64,000 bases of DNA, from NCBI RefSeq assembly GCF_042466415.1, contig NZ_JAXHCH010000002.1, forward strand, positions 1,922,001 through 1,986,000. Reading direction: 5' to 3'. Below, piece by piece: positions 17,534 through 26,728 of the stretch (within the stretch, counting starts at the first letter, position 1; every line of letters begins with the position of its first letter). This stretch comes from Albirhodobacter sp042466415. Its GTDB lineage: Bacteria > Pseudomonadota > Alphaproteobacteria > Rhodobacterales > Rhodobacteraceae. The notes beneath the pieces were generated by a model. That model saw nothing but the letters and a program-made list of their open reading frames with translations. It did no database searches and had not been told where the DNA came from. A program made the position numbers and the translations under genes.

Positions 17534-18184
17534 ATGAACGCGCAACAGCAAAGACAGCTTCCTATGATCAAGTCGATGAAATCCCTTCGTATCCGTTTTG
17601 CGCAATTCCTCGCCGCGCAAGATGGTGCATCGACAATTCCGGCGATCATCTTCTTGCCATTTTTGTTGATGATCATGTTTGCCTCGGTTGAACTTGGCCT
17701 GTTGAATCTGCGTCAGGTGCTTTTGGACCGGGGCCTCGATCAAACTGTGCGAATTTTGCGGATCGGTGTTGCGACATTGCCGACAGACAATGATGAAGCG
17801 ATCGAAACGATCAAGAAATCGGTCTGCACGAATATCGCATTCATCCATTCGTGCATGGATGACCTCACCATCGAGATTTTCCAAGTAACTCGCTCGGTGA
17901 CTGTGACGGGCAGCGGAAGCAATATCAGTGTCTCGCGCAGTTGGGTCTCCAGCGGAGCGGGCACATCCGCAACCTGCACGGATCGAAACATCTCGACGCC
18001 GCCGACCGTAACATTGGACCGCGCCACGCCCGACGATCTTATGCTGGTGCGCGCGTGCCTGAAAGTTAACCCAACAATGCCGGATTTCGCATTGGGGCCG
18101 CTTTTAGTGAAAGATCAGGCGGGAATGGTTGCCTTGGTCTCAACCTCTGCTTGGGTCCGCGAACCTTACTACACTGGCTCATAA
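17534..18184 (+). CDS. TadE-like pseudopilin/assembly protein
   Basis: 216 residues (an internal Met at 17564 is an alternative start; neither has a strong ribosome-binding site). Seen: FLAAQDGASTIPAIIFLPFLLMIMFASVELGLLNLRQVLLDRGLDQTVRILR, a single N-terminal membrane helix with the small-residue/Glu arrangement of TadE-type proteins. The remainder is periplasmic, with four to six cysteines (CTNIAFIHSC, TCTDR, RACLKV). It sits 49 bases after the vWA gene and overlaps the next gene (TAATG). Confidence 0.8.
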   Translation: MNAQQQRQLPMIKSMKSLRIRFAQFLAAQDGASTIPAIIFLPFLLMIMFASVELGLLNLRQVLLDRGLDQTVRILRIGVATLPTDNDEAIETIKKSVCTNIAFIHSCMDDLTIEIFQVTRSVTVTGSGSNISVSRSWVSSGAGTSATCTDRNISTPPTVTLDRATPDDLMLVRACLKVNPTMPDFALGPLLVKDQAGMVALVSTSAWVREPYYTGS

Positions 18185-18810
18185 TGGGGATTTGCATGAA
18201 ATATCTGTGTAACATTCGGATCCCACAGCCTGCCTTCGCCCTTCGCTTTAAACGCGACGAGTTGGGCTCTATGGCGGTGGAGGGCGTTCTGGCCGTGCTC
18301 TTGATGATGGGGTGGTTGATCACCGCATTGCAATTCTTCGACGGCTACCGCGTCAAGACGCTCAATACCAAAGCCGCCTACACGATTTCCGATTTGCTCT
18401 CCCGCGAGAAATCGACCATCGGGCCGACCTATGTCGAGGAGATGAAAAAGGTCTTCGACTTTGTGACTGACGCGCGTGGCGATAGCTGGATACGCGTGAC
18501 CGGAATCGAATGGGTCGCCGCGCAAAACCAGTTCGAGGTACAATTTTCTTACGCCACGGGCGGATTGCAAGCCTACACCACAGCCGCCCTTCAATCCGAA
18601 GCCACACGCATCCCTGCGATGCCTGAGGGAGACATGGCCGTTATCGTCGAAACATCGATGAACTTCGATCCGCTCTTCGGGCTCGGGGATAAAGCCCTGA
18701 CGTTGGGCGGGGAAACTACCACAATCGGTCTTGGCTCCAACATCTGGATGTCAAACTTCGTTGTGACACGCCCCCGCGGGCCGCGAATTGTCTGGAGCGA
18801 CTCCTACTAA
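18184..18810 (+). CDS. TadE/TadF-like minor pilin-type membrane protein
   Basis: 208 residues from the ATG overlapping the previous stop; the ATG at 18196, preceded by GGGGA, is an equally likely start. The N-terminus has FKRDELGSMAVEGVLAVLLMMGWLITALQFFDGYRVKTLN: a Glu-containing hydrophobic helix like Tad pseudopilins. The periplasmic part has no recognised domain. Third gene of the vWA/TadE/TadE-like set; a weak hairpin follows. Confidence 0.8.
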   Translation: MGICMKYLCNIRIPQPAFALRFKRDELGSMAVEGVLAVLLMMGWLITALQFFDGYRVKTLNTKAAYTISDLLSREKSTIGPTYVEEMKKVFDFVTDARGDSWIRVTGIEWVAAQNQFEVQFSYATGGLQAYTTAALQSEATRIPAMPEGDMAVIVETSMNFDPLFGLGDKALTLGGETTTIGLGSNIWMSNFVVTRPRGPRIVWSDSY

Positions 18811-18835
18811 GCTCGCAACGCCTAAAGGTGATCGC

Positions 18836-18853
18836 GCACAGGCGCTGTGCTTT
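18836..18853 (+). terminator. Weak hairpin after the Tad-like genes
   Basis: GCACAG-GCG-CTGTGC followed by TTTAT, 26 bases after the stop of the third Tad-like gene. The stem is short and the T run poor, so termination may be partial. Confidence 0.35.
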
Positions 18854-18920
18854 ATCAGCGGATTGCCCAGCGCCCCTGCAATGCCCAGTTTAATCGCAAG
18901 CTCATAACAGGAGATTTGCG

Positions 18921-19847
18921 ATGTCTGTCACAGGTTCCACTCCGCGCCCCGTCATCGAAGAACGAAACGCCCAGCCCGTCATTGAAGGCGCCGGCGTTCA
19001 TCTGCACCGCGCGTTCGGATTTCATAACCCGACCGAAGCCGATCCATTTTTGCTCTTCGATGATTTTCGGGGCGACCATCCCGATCAATTCGAGGCAGGG
19101 TTCCCGTGGCATCCCCATCGCGGCATCGAGACGATCACCTATGTTTTGGCCGGGACCGTCGATCACGGTGACAGCCTCGGCAATACAGGCACATTGGGTG
19201 CGGGCGATGTGCAATGGATGACGGCCGGATCTGGGATCTTGCATCAAGAAATGCCGCACGGAAATGCGCTTGGGCAAATGCACGGCTTCCAGCTTTGGGC
19301 AAATCTGCCGTCCGATCTGAAGATGACTGCGCCGCGCTACCAAGATGTTCAGGGCGCAGATATCCCTGAGGTCACGGACGACGATGGAACGCGCGTGAAG
19401 GTCATCACAGGTGAATTTTGGGGCAAACGCGGGCCAGTCGATGGCATCGCCGCCGATCCCCAGTATCTTGACGTATCAGTGCCTGCAGGCGTCAAAAAAC
19501 GCTTTAAAATAGACACTTACCGTCGTGCATTTGCCTATATTTATGAGGGCGAGGCGATCTTCGCGGATGCGGCGCCACCCAAAGGGATATTGCTGGAAAA
19601 GGATGTGATGGGCCGAGAGGTCAATATTCGTGACTTGTCGGGCAACCGGACGCTGATTCATTTTGGAACGGGCGACGAAGTTGTCGTCCAAGCTGGGGAA
19701 AACGGCGTTCGCTTTTTGCTGATTTCGGGGGCGCCGATCGATGAACCTGTCGCATGGCACGGGCCAATCGTGATGAACACACAAGCAGAGCTGCGCACGG
19801 CGATTGCCGAATTGCGCAACGGGACCTTCATCAAGCCCGCACATTAG
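18921..19847 (+). CDS. Pirin family protein (bicupin)
   Basis: 308 residues; ribosome-binding AGGAG precedes the ATG. The N-terminal cupin carries the pirin motif HPHRGIETITYVLAGTVDHGDS with metal-binding His residues, then HQEMPHG...GFQLWANLP. The C-terminal pirin domain has YIYEGEAIF and FLLISGAPIDEPVAWHGPIVMNT. Some pirins act as quercetin 2,3-dioxygenases, others as redox-sensing regulators; substrate and role here cannot be decided. It appears to be a single gene. Confidence 0.92.
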   Translation: MSVTGSTPRPVIEERNAQPVIEGAGVHLHRAFGFHNPTEADPFLLFDDFRGDHPDQFEAGFPWHPHRGIETITYVLAGTVDHGDSLGNTGTLGAGDVQWMTAGSGILHQEMPHGNALGQMHGFQLWANLPSDLKMTAPRYQDVQGADIPEVTDDDGTRVKVITGEFWGKRGPVDGIAADPQYLDVSVPAGVKKRFKIDTYRRAFAYIYEGEAIFADAAPPKGILLEKDVMGREVNIRDLSGNRTLIHFGTGDEVVVQAGENGVRFLLISGAPIDEPVAWHGPIVMNTQAELRTAIAELRNGTFIKPAH

Positions 19848-19926
19848 CGCACCGCCATCGGGCCGTTGCTGCTTGCCTCTCCTCTGGCCGCGCCATACTG
19901 TCGCGCGGTCAGTCGAAGGCACGTTC

Positions 19927-20148
19927 ATGCGCATTACCCTCTTGTTCACCGCCCTATTCCTCGCCGCCTGCGCGCAGGACGAAACCGATTGGCCCAATCT
20001 GCTCCCCATTGAAGACGTACTCGCCGAGGCGCCCGCCCCGACGACCGATCCGTCGCCCGCTTTGGAGAGCCGCGCCGCAGCGCTAGAGGCCCGCGCCGCA
20101 GCGCTTCGCGGCAATGTCATCACCCAAGGCAGCCTTCCGGGCTATTGA
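19927..20148 (+). CDS. Short putative lipoprotein
   Basis: 73 residues. The start at 19927 gives a type II signal (MRITLLFTALFLAAC, Cys15), then an acidic/Pro-rich stretch and a repeated SRAAALEARAAALRG segment, ending GSLPGY. The longer open frame upstream has no signal peptide. Small lipoproteins of this make-up with 'RAAALRA' repeats occur beside hom in related genomes as I recall; no function is known. It is 70 bases upstream of hom. Confidence 0.65.
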   Translation: MRITLLFTALFLAACAQDETDWPNLLPIEDVLAEAPAPTTDPSPALESRAAALEARAAALRGNVITQGSLPGY

Positions 20149-20162
20149 CGACCTAACGCGCG

Positions 20163-20191
20163 TTGCAAGCGCGGTTCTAAATCGGTATCGA
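20163..20191 (+). promoter_or_regulatory. Candidate hom promoter
   Basis: TTGCAA (20163-20168) and TATCGA (20186-20191) spaced 17 bases, giving a short leader before the AGGAG and ATG of hom at 20218. Sequence match only. Confidence 0.4.
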
Positions 20192-20217
20192 GTGGCCAAA
20201 CAAATCAGGAGTTCCGC

Positions 20218-21519
20218 ATGTCCAGCCCCCAAGCCCTTCCGCCCCTGCGCCTTGGCATTGCTGGGCTTGGCACCGTCGGAATCGGCACGGTCAAGATCGT
20301 CCAGCGCCACGCCGATCTGATCGCTGCGCGCACCGGCCGCGGTGTCGAGATCACCGCCGTCTGCGCGCGCGACAAGACGAAAAATCGCGATGCGGATCTG
20401 TCAGGCTACGCTTGGGAAACCGACGCAGTTGCCCTCGCAAAACGCGATGATATCGACATTTTTGTCGAATTGATGGGCGGGCATGAGGGCGCGGCAAAAG
20501 ACGCAATCGAGGCCGCTCTCGCAACCGGCAAGGATGTCGTAACCGCGAACAAGGCGCTGCTGGCGCATCACGGCCATGCTTTGGCGGTCGCTGCCGAGGC
20601 CGCTGGTCGCGTGATCAGGTTTGAAGCGGCGGTCGCGGGCGGCATTCCGGTGATTAAGACCTTGACTGAGGGCCTTGCTGGCAATGCCATGCGCCGCGTC
20701 ATGGGCGTCATGAACGGGACCTGCAATTACATCCTGACGCGCATGGAATCCGCCGGTCTTCCCTACGATCAAGTCTTCGAAGAAGCGCGGCAGCTCGGCT
20801 ATCTTGAGGCTGATCCCAACCTGGATGTTGGTGGCATCGATGCCGGCCATAAGCTGGCGCTGTTGGCCTCCATCGCGTTTGGCACGAAAGTGGCATTTAG
20901 CGATGTGGTGCTTGAAGGAATCGGCCGGATTTCCATCGACGACATTCGCCGTGCTGGTGATATGGGGTATAAAATCAAACTTTTGGGCGTTGCGCAGATG
21001 ACCGGTCGCGGGCTTGAACAGCGTATGACGCCGTGCCTCGTTCCGGCCGGATCTCCGCTGGGTCAGCTTCAAGGCGGCACCAATATGGTCGTCTTGGAAG
21101 GCGATAGCGTCGGGCAAATCGTTTTGCGCGGGGCAGGCGCCGGTGAAGGGCCAACGGCCTCTGCAGTGATGTCCGACGTGCTCGACATCGCGCGCGGAAC
21201 ACGCCTTACAACCTTTGGTCAGCCTGCCGCGACATTGAAAGATGCGACACCGGCCCAAGTCACGGTGGCCGCTCCTTATTACATGCGCCTTGAGCTGCTC
21301 GACAAACCAGGCGCGCTGGCGAAGATTACCGCGGTCTTGGGGGATGCGGGCATTTCGATTTCGCGGATGCGCCAGTATGGCCATGACGACACATCCGCGC
21401 CTGTCTTGATTGTCACGCATAAGACAACGCGCGATGCGATTGATTTCGCGATCGAGAAGTTGCCCGCGACAGCGGTTGTCAACGGCGATCCCGTCGCAAT
21501 CCGGATCGAAGAACTTTAA
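20218..21519 (+). CDS. hom: Homoserine dehydrogenase
   Basis: 433 residues; AGGAG precedes the ATG. NAD(P)-binding Rossmann motif GIAGLGTVGIGTV at the N-terminus, NKALLAHHG, the signature NGTCNYILTRM and YLEADPNLDVGGIDAGHKLALLA, and a C-terminal ACT domain (about 350-430, LELLDKPGALAKITAVLGDAGISI). It reduces aspartate semialdehyde to homoserine for Thr/Met/Ile synthesis; the ACT domain suggests threonine feedback. Normal length. Confidence 0.97.
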   Translation: MSSPQALPPLRLGIAGLGTVGIGTVKIVQRHADLIAARTGRGVEITAVCARDKTKNRDADLSGYAWETDAVALAKRDDIDIFVELMGGHEGAAKDAIEAALATGKDVVTANKALLAHHGHALAVAAEAAGRVIRFEAAVAGGIPVIKTLTEGLAGNAMRRVMGVMNGTCNYILTRMESAGLPYDQVFEEARQLGYLEADPNLDVGGIDAGHKLALLASIAFGTKVAFSDVVLEGIGRISIDDIRRAGDMGYKIKLLGVAQMTGRGLEQRMTPCLVPAGSPLGQLQGGTNMVVLEGDSVGQIVLRGAGAGEGPTASAVMSDVLDIARGTRLTTFGQPAATLKDATPAQVTVAAPYYMRLELLDKPGALAKITAVLGDAGISISRMRQYGHDDTSAPVLIVTHKTTRDAIDFAIEKLPATAVVNGDPVAIRIEEL

Positions 21520-21770
21520 ACGGTGAGGGCAGGTGCGCCGATCCGCGCCTGCGCCCCCGACGTGCGACCGCACCTGAGCGATAGATGGACCCCCTAGCAG
21601 GAAACCAGCGCCGTGACCGGCTTGAAATCTCCTTGCCGCATTCATCACTCCGATAGAGATTCTTGTTAGCGCTCGCAGTCTTGTGGCACTCCCTCCATGC
21701 GGGCTAAATGCTTGCAGCCCCGCCGAAAATGGCGGCCGCTGCCCCTATTTGCCTAAGGATCCCATCGAAT
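21520..21770. other. hom-glpX intergenic region
   Basis: 251 bases with a GC-rich imperfect hairpin (about 21529-21552, GCAGGTGCG/CGCGCCTGC) lacking a T run, possibly a weak hom terminator. No gene or clear promoter for glpX was recognised. Confidence 0.35.
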
Positions 21771-22736
21771 ATGACCCGTCCGATTGATTTCAACGACCGC
21801 ATGCTTTCGCTGGGCCTCGCCCGTGTTTCCGAAGCCGCCGCCCACGCATCGGCGCGCCTGATCGGGCGCGGCGACGAGAAGGCTGCGGATCAAGCCGCCG
21901 TGAACGCGATGCGCGATCAGCTCAACATGCTCGATATCAAAGGTGTCGTCGTGATTGGCGAGGGCGAGCGCGACGAAGCGCCGATGCTGTATATCGGCGA
22001 AGAAGTCGGCACCGGTGATGGTCCCGCCTGCGATATCGCGCTTGACCCGCTCGAAGGCACAACCTTGACCGCCAAGGATATGCCCAACGCCCTGACCGTC
22101 ATCGCGATGGCGCCGCGCGGCACGTTGCTGCATGCGCCGGATGTCTACATGGACAAGCTCGCGATCGGGCCGGGATATCCCGAGAATGTCGTTTCCTTGG
22201 ATATGACGCCGACCGAACGTGTCGAGGCATTGGCCAAGGCGGGCGGTGTGGAGCCTGCGGATATCACCGTTTGTATTTTGGAACGCCCACGACATGAGGA
22301 TCTGATCGCGGAAGTGCGTGCAACGGGTGCATCGATCCGCTTGATCACGGATGGTGATGTAGCAGGCGTAATGCATTGCGCCGAGGCCGACATTACCGGA
22401 ATCGACATGTATATGGGTTCGGGCGGCGCGCCAGAGGGCGTGCTCGCCGCATCCGCGTTGAAATGCATGGGCGGCCAGATGTGGGGCCGTTTGTTGTTCC
22501 GTAACGATGACGAACGTGGACGCGCCGCAAAGGCCGGGATCACCGACCTCGACAAGATCTACGCGCGCGACGATCTCGTCACCAGCGATGTGATCTTCGC
22601 GGCGACCGGCGTAACCGATGGCTCGATCGTTTCGGGCGTCAAGCGCACCGCAACCTATATCGAAACCGAAACGATCCTTATGCGTTCGAAAACGGGATCG
22701 GTACGTCGGATGATCTACCGCAACCCGATCAAATAA
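21771..22736 (+). CDS. glpX: Class II fructose-1,6-bisphosphatase GlpX
   Basis: 321 residues from MTRPIDFNDRML; an upstream in-frame start at 21708 would add 21 unsupported residues. Motifs: GEGERDEAPMLYIGEEVG, the metal/phosphate motif LDPLEGT, and GSGGAPEGVLAASALKC. It hydrolyses fructose 1,6-bisphosphate in gluconeogenesis and related pathways. Followed by a strong terminator; hom lies upstream, an association often seen in alphaproteobacteria. Confidence 0.96.
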   Translation: MTRPIDFNDRMLSLGLARVSEAAAHASARLIGRGDEKAADQAAVNAMRDQLNMLDIKGVVVIGEGERDEAPMLYIGEEVGTGDGPACDIALDPLEGTTLTAKDMPNALTVIAMAPRGTLLHAPDVYMDKLAIGPGYPENVVSLDMTPTERVEALAKAGGVEPADITVCILERPRHEDLIAEVRATGASIRLITDGDVAGVMHCAEADITGIDMYMGSGGAPEGVLAASALKCMGGQMWGRLLFRNDDERGRAAKAGITDLDKIYARDDLVTSDVIFAATGVTDGSIVSGVKRTATYIETETILMRSKTGSVRRMIYRNPIK

Positions 22737-22765
22737 GCTCGCAGCACCTCGTGCGGCGAAACGGA

Positions 22766-22796
22766 AGGCCCTGCCCTATGGCGGGGCCTTTTGATT
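22766..22796 (+). terminator. glpX terminator
   Basis: AAGGCCCTGCC-CTAT-GGCGGGGCCTT, an 11-pair stem with one G-T pair followed by a TTT run, 30 bases after the glpX stop. Confidence 0.85.
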
Positions 22797-22813
22797 TTGG
22801 CTAACGTGCGCGC

Positions 22814-24556
22814 ATGAACAATTTTCTCAACGTTGATTTGTCGCTCACGGGGCGACGCTGGATAGGCCCGACCGCAGCTGCGGATCGTTTGGCCGAGTTG
22901 ATGGTGCAAGAAACGCGCTTGCCGATGCCACTTGCACGGATTTTGGTCGCGCGGGGGGTCACGCCAGATCAGGCCGATGCCTATCTCGAGCCTACGCTGC
23001 GCGATCTCCTGCCCGATCCTTTAACGCTGAAGGACATGCGGATCGCCGCCTCGAGATTCGTTGCGGCCGCCAAATCGGGCGAGAAAATCGCGGTGTTTGC
23101 GGATTACGATGTAGACGGCGGCACGTCTGCGGCATTGCTCATCACTTGGCTGCGCGCGATGGGGCGGGACGCGACCCTCTATATTCCTGATCGGATTGAC
23201 GAAGGCTACGGGCCGAACGAGCCGGCAATGGCGAGCCTCGCCGCAAACCACAGTTTAATCGTCTGCGTGGATTGCGGGACCCTGTCGCACGGCCCTGTGG
23301 ACGCCGCGAAAGGCGCGGATGTGGTGATTCTGGATCACCATTTGGGCGCGGAGACGCTGCCTGCAGCTTTGGCCGTCGTTAACCCGAATCGGCAAGACGA
23401 AAGCGGCGATCTTGCGCATCTGTGCGCGGCATCAGTCGTGTTCTTGATGCTGGTCGAGGCGAACCGCCAGTTGCGCGAGGAGGGCATTAAAGGGCCCGAT
23501 TTGATCTCGATGCTGGATCTGGTCGCGCTGGCAACCGTCGCGGATGTCGCCCCCTTGATTGGAGTGAACCGCGCGTTGGTGCGCCAAGGGCTGAAAATCA
23601 TGGCCCGGCGCGAGCGCGTTGGCATTACGGCTCTGTCCGACATCGCGCGTATGGATAAGGCTCCGAACACCTACGCGCTCGGCTTCCTGCTGGGGCCGCG
23701 AATAAACGCAGGTGGCCGGATCGGCGCGGCGGATTTGGGGGCGCGCCTGTTGTCTACATCGGACAAGCACGAGGCAGATGCCCTCGCTGCACGGCTGGAT
23801 GAGTTGAATACGGATCGTCGCGAGGTTGAAAATCGCGTCCGTGAGGCCGCCATTGCGCAAGCCGAAGGTCGCGGAACGGAACGCCCTCTGGTTTGGGCGG
23901 CCGGCGCGGGGTGGCACCCTGGCGTGGTTGGGATCGTCGCGGCACGCCTGAAAGAGGCCACGAACCGCCCTGCCGTAGTCATTGGCGTCGAAGACGGCAT
24001 CGGCAAAGGCTCGGCACGTTCGGTCAACGGCGTTGATCTGGGCGCCGCAATCCAGCGACTCGCAAGTGAGGGCCTGTTGATCAAAGGTGGCGGCCATAAG
24101 ATGGCGGCAGGGTTGACCGTGGCGGAAGATCAAATTCCGGCGGCCATGGCGCGGCTGGAAGAGCTTTTGGCAAAACAGGGTGCTGGCGCAGGCGGCCCGC
24201 GCGATATGCGCATCGACGGCCTCTTGATGCCAAACGCCGCCACGCCCGAGCTTGTCGAGGATATCGACCGCGCGGGCCCGTTCGGCCAAGGGGCCCCCGC
24301 CCCGCGTTTCGCTTTCGCCGATATGGCAATCTCCGGAGCAAAACGCGTCGGTGAAAGTCACCTGCGATTTTCCTTCTCGGACGGGTTCGGGAAGCGGATT
24401 GATGCGATTGCCTTCGGGGCCTTTGATACCGACCTCGGCATAGCCCTCGAATCCGCTGGAATCGGACGGTTCCATCTGGCGGGGAAGCTGGAAATCAACT
24501 CATGGGGCGGGAAGAACAAGGTACAACTGCGCTTAGATGATGCAGCAAGAGCTTGA
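22814..24556 (+). CDS. recJ: Single-strand DNA exonuclease RecJ
   Basis: 580 residues. DHH phosphoesterase motifs: VFADYDVDGGTSAALL, CVDCGTLS, VILDHHLG; then LGFLLGPRINAGGRIGAADLG, the DHHA1 motif GGGHKMAAGLTV and a C-terminal OB-type domain. RecJ degrades 5' ssDNA ends in recombination and mismatch repair. It is close to glpX but separated by a terminator, so it is probably transcribed separately. Confidence 0.97.
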   Translation: MNNFLNVDLSLTGRRWIGPTAAADRLAELMVQETRLPMPLARILVARGVTPDQADAYLEPTLRDLLPDPLTLKDMRIAASRFVAAAKSGEKIAVFADYDVDGGTSAALLITWLRAMGRDATLYIPDRIDEGYGPNEPAMASLAANHSLIVCVDCGTLSHGPVDAAKGADVVILDHHLGAETLPAALAVVNPNRQDESGDLAHLCAASVVFLMLVEANRQLREEGIKGPDLISMLDLVALATVADVAPLIGVNRALVRQGLKIMARRERVGITALSDIARMDKAPNTYALGFLLGPRINAGGRIGAADLGARLLSTSDKHEADALAARLDELNTDRREVENRVREAAIAQAEGRGTERPLVWAAGAGWHPGVVGIVAARLKEATNRPAVVIGVEDGIGKGSARSVNGVDLGAAIQRLASEGLLIKGGGHKMAAGLTVAEDQIPAAMARLEELLAKQGAGAGGPRDMRIDGLLMPNAATPELVEDIDRAGPFGQGAPAPRFAFADMAISGAKRVGESHLRFSFSDGFGKRIDAIAFGAFDTDLGIALESAGIGRFHLAGKLEINSWGGKNKVQLRLDDAARA

Positions 24557-24694
24557 AAATAAGAGATTTTAGGGAAAAATGAAAAACCTTCACAAAAATC
24601 GCAAAAAGGCTCTTGCGCTATTCGCACACCTCCCTTAAACACCGCCTCACGCAAGCAGCGAAGGTCGAAAGACACCGCCGCGAAGCAAGAAAGT

Positions 24695-24769
24695 GGCCCG
24701 TTCGTCTATCGGTTAGGACGCCAGGTTTTCAACCTGGAAAGAGGGGTTCGATTCCCCTACGGGCTGCCA
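24695..24769 (+). tRNA. tRNA-Glu (anticodon TTC)
   Basis: 75 bases including an encoded CCA. Acceptor arms GGCCCGT/ACGGGCT (first pair G-T), D arm with GGTTAGGA, anticodon stem CCAGG/CCTGG with loop TTTTCAA, T arm GGGGTTCGATTCCCC. Preceded by TTGCGC-16 bases-TTAAAC, a possible promoter. Confidence 0.95.
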
Positions 24770-24844
24770 CTTCTTGCACTCTCCCAGAAAAAATCAAAAG
24801 ATTTAGGACGCTGGGTAGGCTTGTTCTGCGGAACTCTTTTGCTG

Positions 24845-24882
24845 AAAAAAGGCGCCTGCCGCTCATAGCGGGGCGCCTTTTT
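24845..24882. terminator. Bidirectional terminator between tRNA-Glu and the ectoine operon
   Basis: AAAAAGGCGCC...GGCGCCTTTTT with inner CCGCT/AGCGG pairing. A and T runs flank both sides, so it can end tRNA-Glu transcription rightward and the ect operon leftward. Confidence 0.85.
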
Positions 24883-24902
24883 CAATATACTCAGGATACG
24901 AC

Positions 24903-26327
24903 TTAAGCGGCTGTCCGCATAGGCGCCGCAGCTTGCTCGATAAACTCGGCATGAAGCGCCTTGATCGCGGGTTGTAGCTTTTCCCGATCGACGATGAACT
25001 GAACGTCCACATTCCGCGGGCCCTGCGTTGCACCGATCGCGAAGAGATCGGCCGTTGCGAGAGCCGTCAAACCGCGCGACAGGACTGACAAGCCATTAAG
25101 ATCTCGCCCAATGACAGAGGCCATCGACAGAGTGCGCATCGTGATCTCGGATGCCGGAAACGCCTCTAGAATATCACGCTCAACGCGCCGGATCGATTTG
25201 AGCGACGTATCGAGGTAATGCGTGATCGTGTTGGCATTCGAGACCTTGGAAACGATGCGAACATTGTGACGCTTCAGCGCCTCCAGAATCACCGCATCAT
25301 ATCCTTTGACACCCACCATATCCTGCTCGAACACTTCGAGCGTCATGATGTCGAGCCCCGTGACGATTTCCACCGCAGGCACCTGCGCAGGAAGATCGTC
25401 GATCAAGGTCCCCGGATCTTCTGGCTCGAACGCGTTGGTGACGCGCAACGGGACGGCCGCCTGCCGCAAGGTCTTCGCAGCCTTCGGATGGATCGCCTCC
25501 ATCCCCATATTGGCCAACTGGTCCGCGACATCGAAATTGGTGCGGCCAATCTTGGTAACGGCATCCGCGCCGACAAGTTTCGGGTCGCAGGAAGACAAAT
25601 GGAATTCCTTGTGAATAATCGCCTCTCGCGCACCCGTGAGGGCAGCAAGCTTGGAGAATGTCACCTCGGAATAGCCGCGATCGAATTCGCGCATCAAACC
25701 TTCCGCGCATTGCGCATATCCCGTAACAATCGGCATCTCGACCGCAGGATCGACGGCCTTCATCGCCGCAAGAATGCGATCTTTCAAGGACACATCGCCC
25801 TCGTCGCGCCACCCCGACAAATCGACCAAACGCGCGTTCACGCCCGCACGCCGTAGCATTAGAGTCGTGACAAAAGCGGAATGCGCTTCGCCCAATCCCG
25901 AAAGCAGTTCTCGGATTTGCAACATATGCTCGGACAGACGGAAGTGTCCGTAAGCACAAAGCCGTTGCAGATCGATCAAGCAATTGCGCGCGCCGAGGAT
26001 GCGCTCCGTCACGAACGACTCCGCCTGCTCACGATCTGCGGGATGCTCCAGAACGTTCGTGTGACAAGCACGCATCTGATCAGCGACGCGGTTCAACGCA
26101 TCATGCCAGCCGTGATCACCCTCGGCGTTGGCGAAATGCGCGTAAACGCCCGGTTCTCCCGACTTCTTATGTTCAAGCAGCAAGTCGGTAATCCCGCCGA
26201 AGGCGGAGACGACAAACACGCGACCGTAGAGATCTGCACCCTTCCGGTCGCCGATGAACAACGTATCTTTCAATACGTGCACACGGGACATCGACGTCCC
26301 GCCGATCTTCTCAACCGTATGCGCCAT
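24903..26327 (-). CDS. ask: Ectoine-cluster aspartate kinase (Ask_Ect)
   Basis: 474 residues. N-terminal kinase motif VEKIGGTSMSR, later TYSEVTFSKLAA-like RGYSEVTFSKLAALTGA, and two C-terminal ACT repeats (VEIVTGLDIMTLEVFEQDMVG and LNGLSVLSRGLTALA). It phosphorylates aspartate to supply aspartate semialdehyde. Location as the last gene after ectC (2-base gap) and the KIGGTS start identify the specialised Ask_Ect kinase often less subject to feedback inhibition. Normal length. Confidence 0.94.
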   Translation of the reverse strand: MAHTVEKIGGTSMSRVHVLKDTLFIGDRKGADLYGRVFVVSAFGGITDLLLEHKKSGEPGVYAHFANAEGDHGWHDALNRVADQMRACHTNVLEHPADREQAESFVTERILGARNCLIDLQRLCAYGHFRLSEHMLQIRELLSGLGEAHSAFVTTLMLRRAGVNARLVDLSGWRDEGDVSLKDRILAAMKAVDPAVEMPIVTGYAQCAEGLMREFDRGYSEVTFSKLAALTGAREAIIHKEFHLSSCDPKLVGADAVTKIGRTNFDVADQLANMGMEAIHPKAAKTLRQAAVPLRVTNAFEPEDPGTLIDDLPAQVPAVEIVTGLDIMTLEVFEQDMVGVKGYDAVILEALKRHNVRIVSKVSNANTITHYLDTSLKSIRRVERDILEAFPASEITMRTLSMASVIGRDLNGLSVLSRGLTALATADLFAIGATQGPRNVDVQFIVDREKLQPAIKALHAEFIEQAAAPMRTAA

Positions 26328-26328
26328 A

Positions 26329-26724
26329 TCAATCCACCAACTGTTCCGCAGGCGCGTAAGACCCGTCCTCGCGGTGAACCTCTTTGCCTGTCACAGGCGG
26401 ATTGAAGCAGCACGCCATATGCAGCTCCTCTTCCGCGCGCAGGATGTGTTTATCGTGCAGATTCAACGCATACATCACACCGGGGTGAATCGCGTGCGTC
26501 TCGCCCGTGGCAAGATCAGTGATACATCCCTTGCCCTTCATGCAATAAACACTCTCAAAGTGATGCTTGTAATGGAAGGTGTGTTCCGACCCTGCCTCAA
26601 GCACCGTGATATGGAATGAAAACCCCATTCCATCATCGGCCAAGAGCATGCGCGTCGACGTCCATTGCGCATCGGCAACGTGACGGTCGGTGGATTTCAG
26701 TTTGTTAAAATCACGAACAATCAT
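26329..26724 (-). CDS. ectC: Ectoine synthase EctC
   Basis: 131 residues from MIVRDFNKLKST; ten earlier codons are rejected because they fall in ectB. Cupin fold with TSTRMLLADDGMGFSFHIT, FHYKHHFESVYCMKGKG and HPGVMYALNLHDKHILRAEEELHMACCFNPPVTGKEVH, which are the EctC metal and substrate motifs. It cyclises N-gamma-acetyl-diaminobutyrate to ectoine. It is 4 bases past ectB. No ectD (hydroxylase) gene is present in the window. Confidence 0.97.
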   Translation of the reverse strand: MIVRDFNKLKSTDRHVADAQWTSTRMLLADDGMGFSFHITVLEAGSEHTFHYKHHFESVYCMKGKGCITDLATGETHAIHPGVMYALNLHDKHILRAEEELHMACCFNPPVTGKEVHREDGSYAPAEQLVD

Positions 26725-26728
26725 GTAC

